Program-made: the position numbers and the translations under genes | Shown here: positions 62,096-64,000 of the stretch, in pieces | How the letters are laid out: each line of letters begins with the position of its first letter | Position numbering within the stretch: position 1 is the stretch's first letter | NCBI GenBank assembly: GCA_014651175.1 | Contig: BMWJ01000006.1 | Location: forward strand, 434,001-498,000 | Source: Streptomyces clavifer | GTDB lineage: Bacteria; Actinomycetota; Actinomycetes; Streptomycetales; Streptomycetaceae | DNA: 64,000 bases | Direction: 5' to 3' | Notes under the pieces: generated by a model | Database searches by the model: none | Told to the model about the DNA's origin: nothing | Seen by the model: the letters and a program-made list of their open reading frames with translations, nothing else

Positions 62096-62745
62096 CAAAA
62101 ATCCGTCTTGTCGTCTGCGTGAGTTTCCGGGGTGTCCGGTGCGTCCGGATCGAACGACGGCACACCCTCTAGCGTCTCAGCCTCGATCGCGTCCGCCTCC
62201 GGGAGGAAGGGCGCGAGCTCCGGGAGCTCGTCCAGGCCTCGCAGGCCCATGCGCTCCAGAAAGTAGTTCGTCGTCCTGTACAGGATCGCACCTGTTTCGG
62301 GTTCCGCGCCCGCCTCCTCGACCAGACCCCTCTGCAGGAGGGTCCGCAGGACGCCGTCGCAGTTCACTCCGCGCACCGCGGAGACCCTGGACCGGCTCAC
62401 GGGCTGGCGGTACGCGACGACCGCGAGCGTCTCCAGCGCCGCCTGCGTGAGCCGTGCCTGCCGGCCGTCCAGCACGAAGCCCTCGACCGCCGCCGCGTAC
62501 TCCGGGCGGGTGTAGAAGCGCCAGCCCCCGGCGATGAGCCGCAGGTCGAAGCCGCGGCCCTGGGCCGTGTACTCGTCGGCGAGCTCGCGCAGCGCGTCCG
62601 CGACGGCCCGGCGGGGACGCTGGAGCACCTTGGCCAGGTGCTCCTCGGTGGCGGGCTCGTCGACGACCATGAGGACCGCTTCCAGTGCGGGCCGGAGGTC
62701 GAGCGCGGCGACCGCGCCGTCACGTCCGGTGTCGTCTGCACTCAT
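62095..62745 (-). CDS. scpB: Segregation and condensation protein B
   Basis: 216 aa with the two winged-helix domains of ScpB: PALEAVLMVVDEPATEEHLA and LTQAALETLAVVAYRQPVSR, followed by VNCDGVLRTLLQRGLVEE and YRTTNYFLERMGL. Kite subunit of the SMC-kleisin complex for chromosome organisation. The C-terminal 35 residues are acidic. ATG overlaps the scpA stop by 4 nt. Confidence 0.95.
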   Translation of the reverse strand: MSADDTGRDGAVAALDLRPALEAVLMVVDEPATEEHLAKVLQRPRRAVADALRELADEYTAQGRGFDLRLIAGGWRFYTRPEYAAAVEGFVLDGRQARLTQAALETLAVVAYRQPVSRSRVSAVRGVNCDGVLRTLLQRGLVEEAGAEPETGAILYRTTNYFLERMGLRGLDELPELAPFLPEADAIEAETLEGVPSFDPDAPDTPETHADDKTDF

Positions 62746-63890
62746 TCCTGTACGTCCTCCTGTGCCTCGCGCACCTCATGGTCGAACTCGTCCGTGACGA
62801 GTGGCTCGGCCCCCTCCGCACCGGCCCAGCGCACCAGGAGTTCCCCCAGTGCCTCCTCCTGGTCCAGGGTGACCGCCTTCTCCCGGTAGAGCTCCAGGAG
62901 CGCCAGGAACCGGGCGACGACGGTGAGGGTGTCCCCCGCGTCCTCGGTGAGCACCCGGAAACTGAGCTCGCCCTCGGCACGCAGCCGGTCCACCACGATT
63001 CCGGCCTGTTCCCGCACGCTGACCAGCGGTGCGTGGATGTGGTCGACGTAGACCTGCGGCACGGGCCGGGGCTGCATGGCCTTCACCGCGAGCCGGGCGA
63101 AACCGTCCGGGCCGATGCTGATGACGACCTCGGGCAGCAGCTCGGCATGGTGGGGTTCGAGTCCGACGGTTCGGGGGTGGCGGCGGGATTCGGACTCCAG
63201 GCGGTCGCTGAGGATCCCGGCGATCCGCTTGTACGCGCGGTACTGCAGCAGCCGCGCGAAGAGCAGGTCCCGCGCCTCCAGGAGCGCGAGGTCCGCCTCG
63301 TCCTCCACCTCTGCGGTGGGCAGCAGCCGGGCGGCCTTCAGGTCGAGCAGGGTCGCGGCGACGACCAGGAACTCGGTGGTCTGGTCGAGGTCCCAGTCCG
63401 GCCCCATGGCGCGGATGTGGGCCATGAACTCGTCGGTGACGCGGGAGAGAGCGACCTCGGTCACATCGAGCTTGTGCTTGGAGATCAGCTGGAGCAGCAG
63501 GTCGAAGGGGCCCTCGAAGTTGACCAGCCGCACGGTGAACCGCTTGTCGTCGGCGGCCCCGGGCACCTCGCCGGCCCCGGTGCCCCCCTCGGCCGGTGCG
63601 GCCGCCTCTGCGGGGCCGGGAGGTACGGCCGCCCCTGCGGGGCCTGTGCCGCCCTCGGCGGGCCCGAGGGCTCCCCGGTCGCCCACCGGGGCCGTCCGGG
63701 GCTCCTCGGCCCCCTGGGGCGCGTCTGCCGGACCTGTGGGCTCGTCCACCGGGCTCGCGGGCCCGGTCCCGGGCTCCGGAAGCCCGTTCCCGGAGGCGTC
63801 CGCCTCACCCCGGCCGGCCGCGGGCCGGGCACCCGGCCCGCGGCCGAGCGCGCGGCGGGGCGGGCGGGCGGGGTGGTCGGCAGTCGGCAT
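62742..63890 (-). CDS. scpA: Segregation and condensation protein A (kleisin)
   Basis: 382 aa. A long Pro/Ala/Gly-rich N-terminus (1-115), then the ScpA core: VRLVNFEGPFDLLLQLIS, KHKLDVTEVALS and FLVVAATLLDLKAARLLP, ending in a C-terminal winged helix that binds SMC. ATG at 63890. The usual upstream neighbour, a ParA-family ATPase, would begin beyond the window edge. Confidence 0.94.
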   Translation of the reverse strand: MPTADHPARPPRRALGRGPGARPAAGRGEADASGNGLPEPGTGPASPVDEPTGPADAPQGAEEPRTAPVGDRGALGPAEGGTGPAGAAVPPGPAEAAAPAEGGTGAGEVPGAADDKRFTVRLVNFEGPFDLLLQLISKHKLDVTEVALSRVTDEFMAHIRAMGPDWDLDQTTEFLVVAATLLDLKAARLLPTAEVEDEADLALLEARDLLFARLLQYRAYKRIAGILSDRLESESRRHPRTVGLEPHHAELLPEVVISIGPDGFARLAVKAMQPRPVPQVYVDHIHAPLVSVREQAGIVVDRLRAEGELSFRVLTEDAGDTLTVVARFLALLELYREKAVTLDQEEALGELLVRWAGAEGAEPLVTDEFDHEVREAQEDVQE

Positions 63891-64000
63891 CGCGGTCCAG
63901 GGGTGCGGCGGAGGCGTACGGGCACGGCGGCCCGCGACGACGGGCCGGGCCGCCGTGTCGGCGGCCCTCCCGCAGGCTACCGGCGCCGCGCCGGTCAGCG

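Noticed and set aside
63891-64000. End of a ParA gene at the right edge
   Set aside because: A small inverted repeat is visible but no recognisable ParA C-terminus, so not called.

Overview
The window is high-GC actinobacterial DNA, almost certainly a Streptomyces chromosome. Support comes from strong third-position GC, many GTG/TTG starts, ATGA/GTGA gene overlaps, several genes with a TANNNT -10 element placed for leaderless transcription, streptogrisin-type proteases, a LAxTG sortase substrate and the housekeeping block der-plsC-cmk-tyrA-aroH / scpA-scpB-rluB. From memory the gene order resembles the S. coelicolor SCO173x-SCO177x region; I could not verify this.

Layout. 1-5.5 kb: a methyltransferase fragment, a tripartite tricarboxylate transporter operon (tctCBA) with a divergent orphan response regulator, and an M20 peptidase. 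5.9-8 kb: a lytic polysaccharide monooxygenase with a wall-sorting tail, convergent with a secreted lipase; a 15-bp tandem repeat lies upstream of the lipase. 8.2-12.8 kb: an SOS-type dnaE2-imuB mutagenesis operon with a LexA box. 12.9-16.4 kb: a membrane protein, a streptogrisin-like protease and an alpha/beta hydrolase.

16.5-27.5 kb is the accessory island. It holds a complete FxS cyclophane RiPP operon, fxsA (precursor ending F-S-S-A-L-COOH), fxsB (radical SAM/SPASM maturase), fxsC (TIR) and fxsT (ParA-like + TIR-like + NB-ARC + TPR). Next to it are an unknown two-helix membrane protein, a SLATT/DUF4231-type membrane protein and a SLOG-like nucleotide-binding protein. This reads as a combined peptide-signalling and conflict locus, with streptogrisin-type proteases on both sides.

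28.8-39.1 kb: an eight-gene operon (two ABC permeases, an FAD/NAD(P)-binding protein, an ATPase, a binding lipoprotein, two LLM flavin monooxygenases and DUF1684), divergent from a second binding lipoprotein. The latter is preceded by a small ORF carrying the HIDxxRV core of actinobacterial sulfur-pathway leader peptides. I infer organosulfur uptake and desulfurisation. 39.1-48.9 kb: a DUF5685 protein with a Cys-rich tail, sepF, an acyl-CoA dehydrogenase, an MFS exporter, a PAP2 phosphatase, an I78 inhibitor and a GT4 glycosyltransferase.

49.3-54.1 kb: der, plsC, cmk, tyrA, aroH. 54.2-55.8 kb: a TetR regulator with DUF1304, twin palindromic operators and a Rieske lipoprotein. 55.8-60.8 kb: an NAD operon (pnuC, nadR, nrtR, ADP-ribosylglycohydrolase, nucleotidyltransferase) under a clear NrtR-like palindrome. 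60.9-63.9 kb: scpA-scpB-rluB. No rRNA, tRNA, CRISPR array or insertion sequence was recognised.
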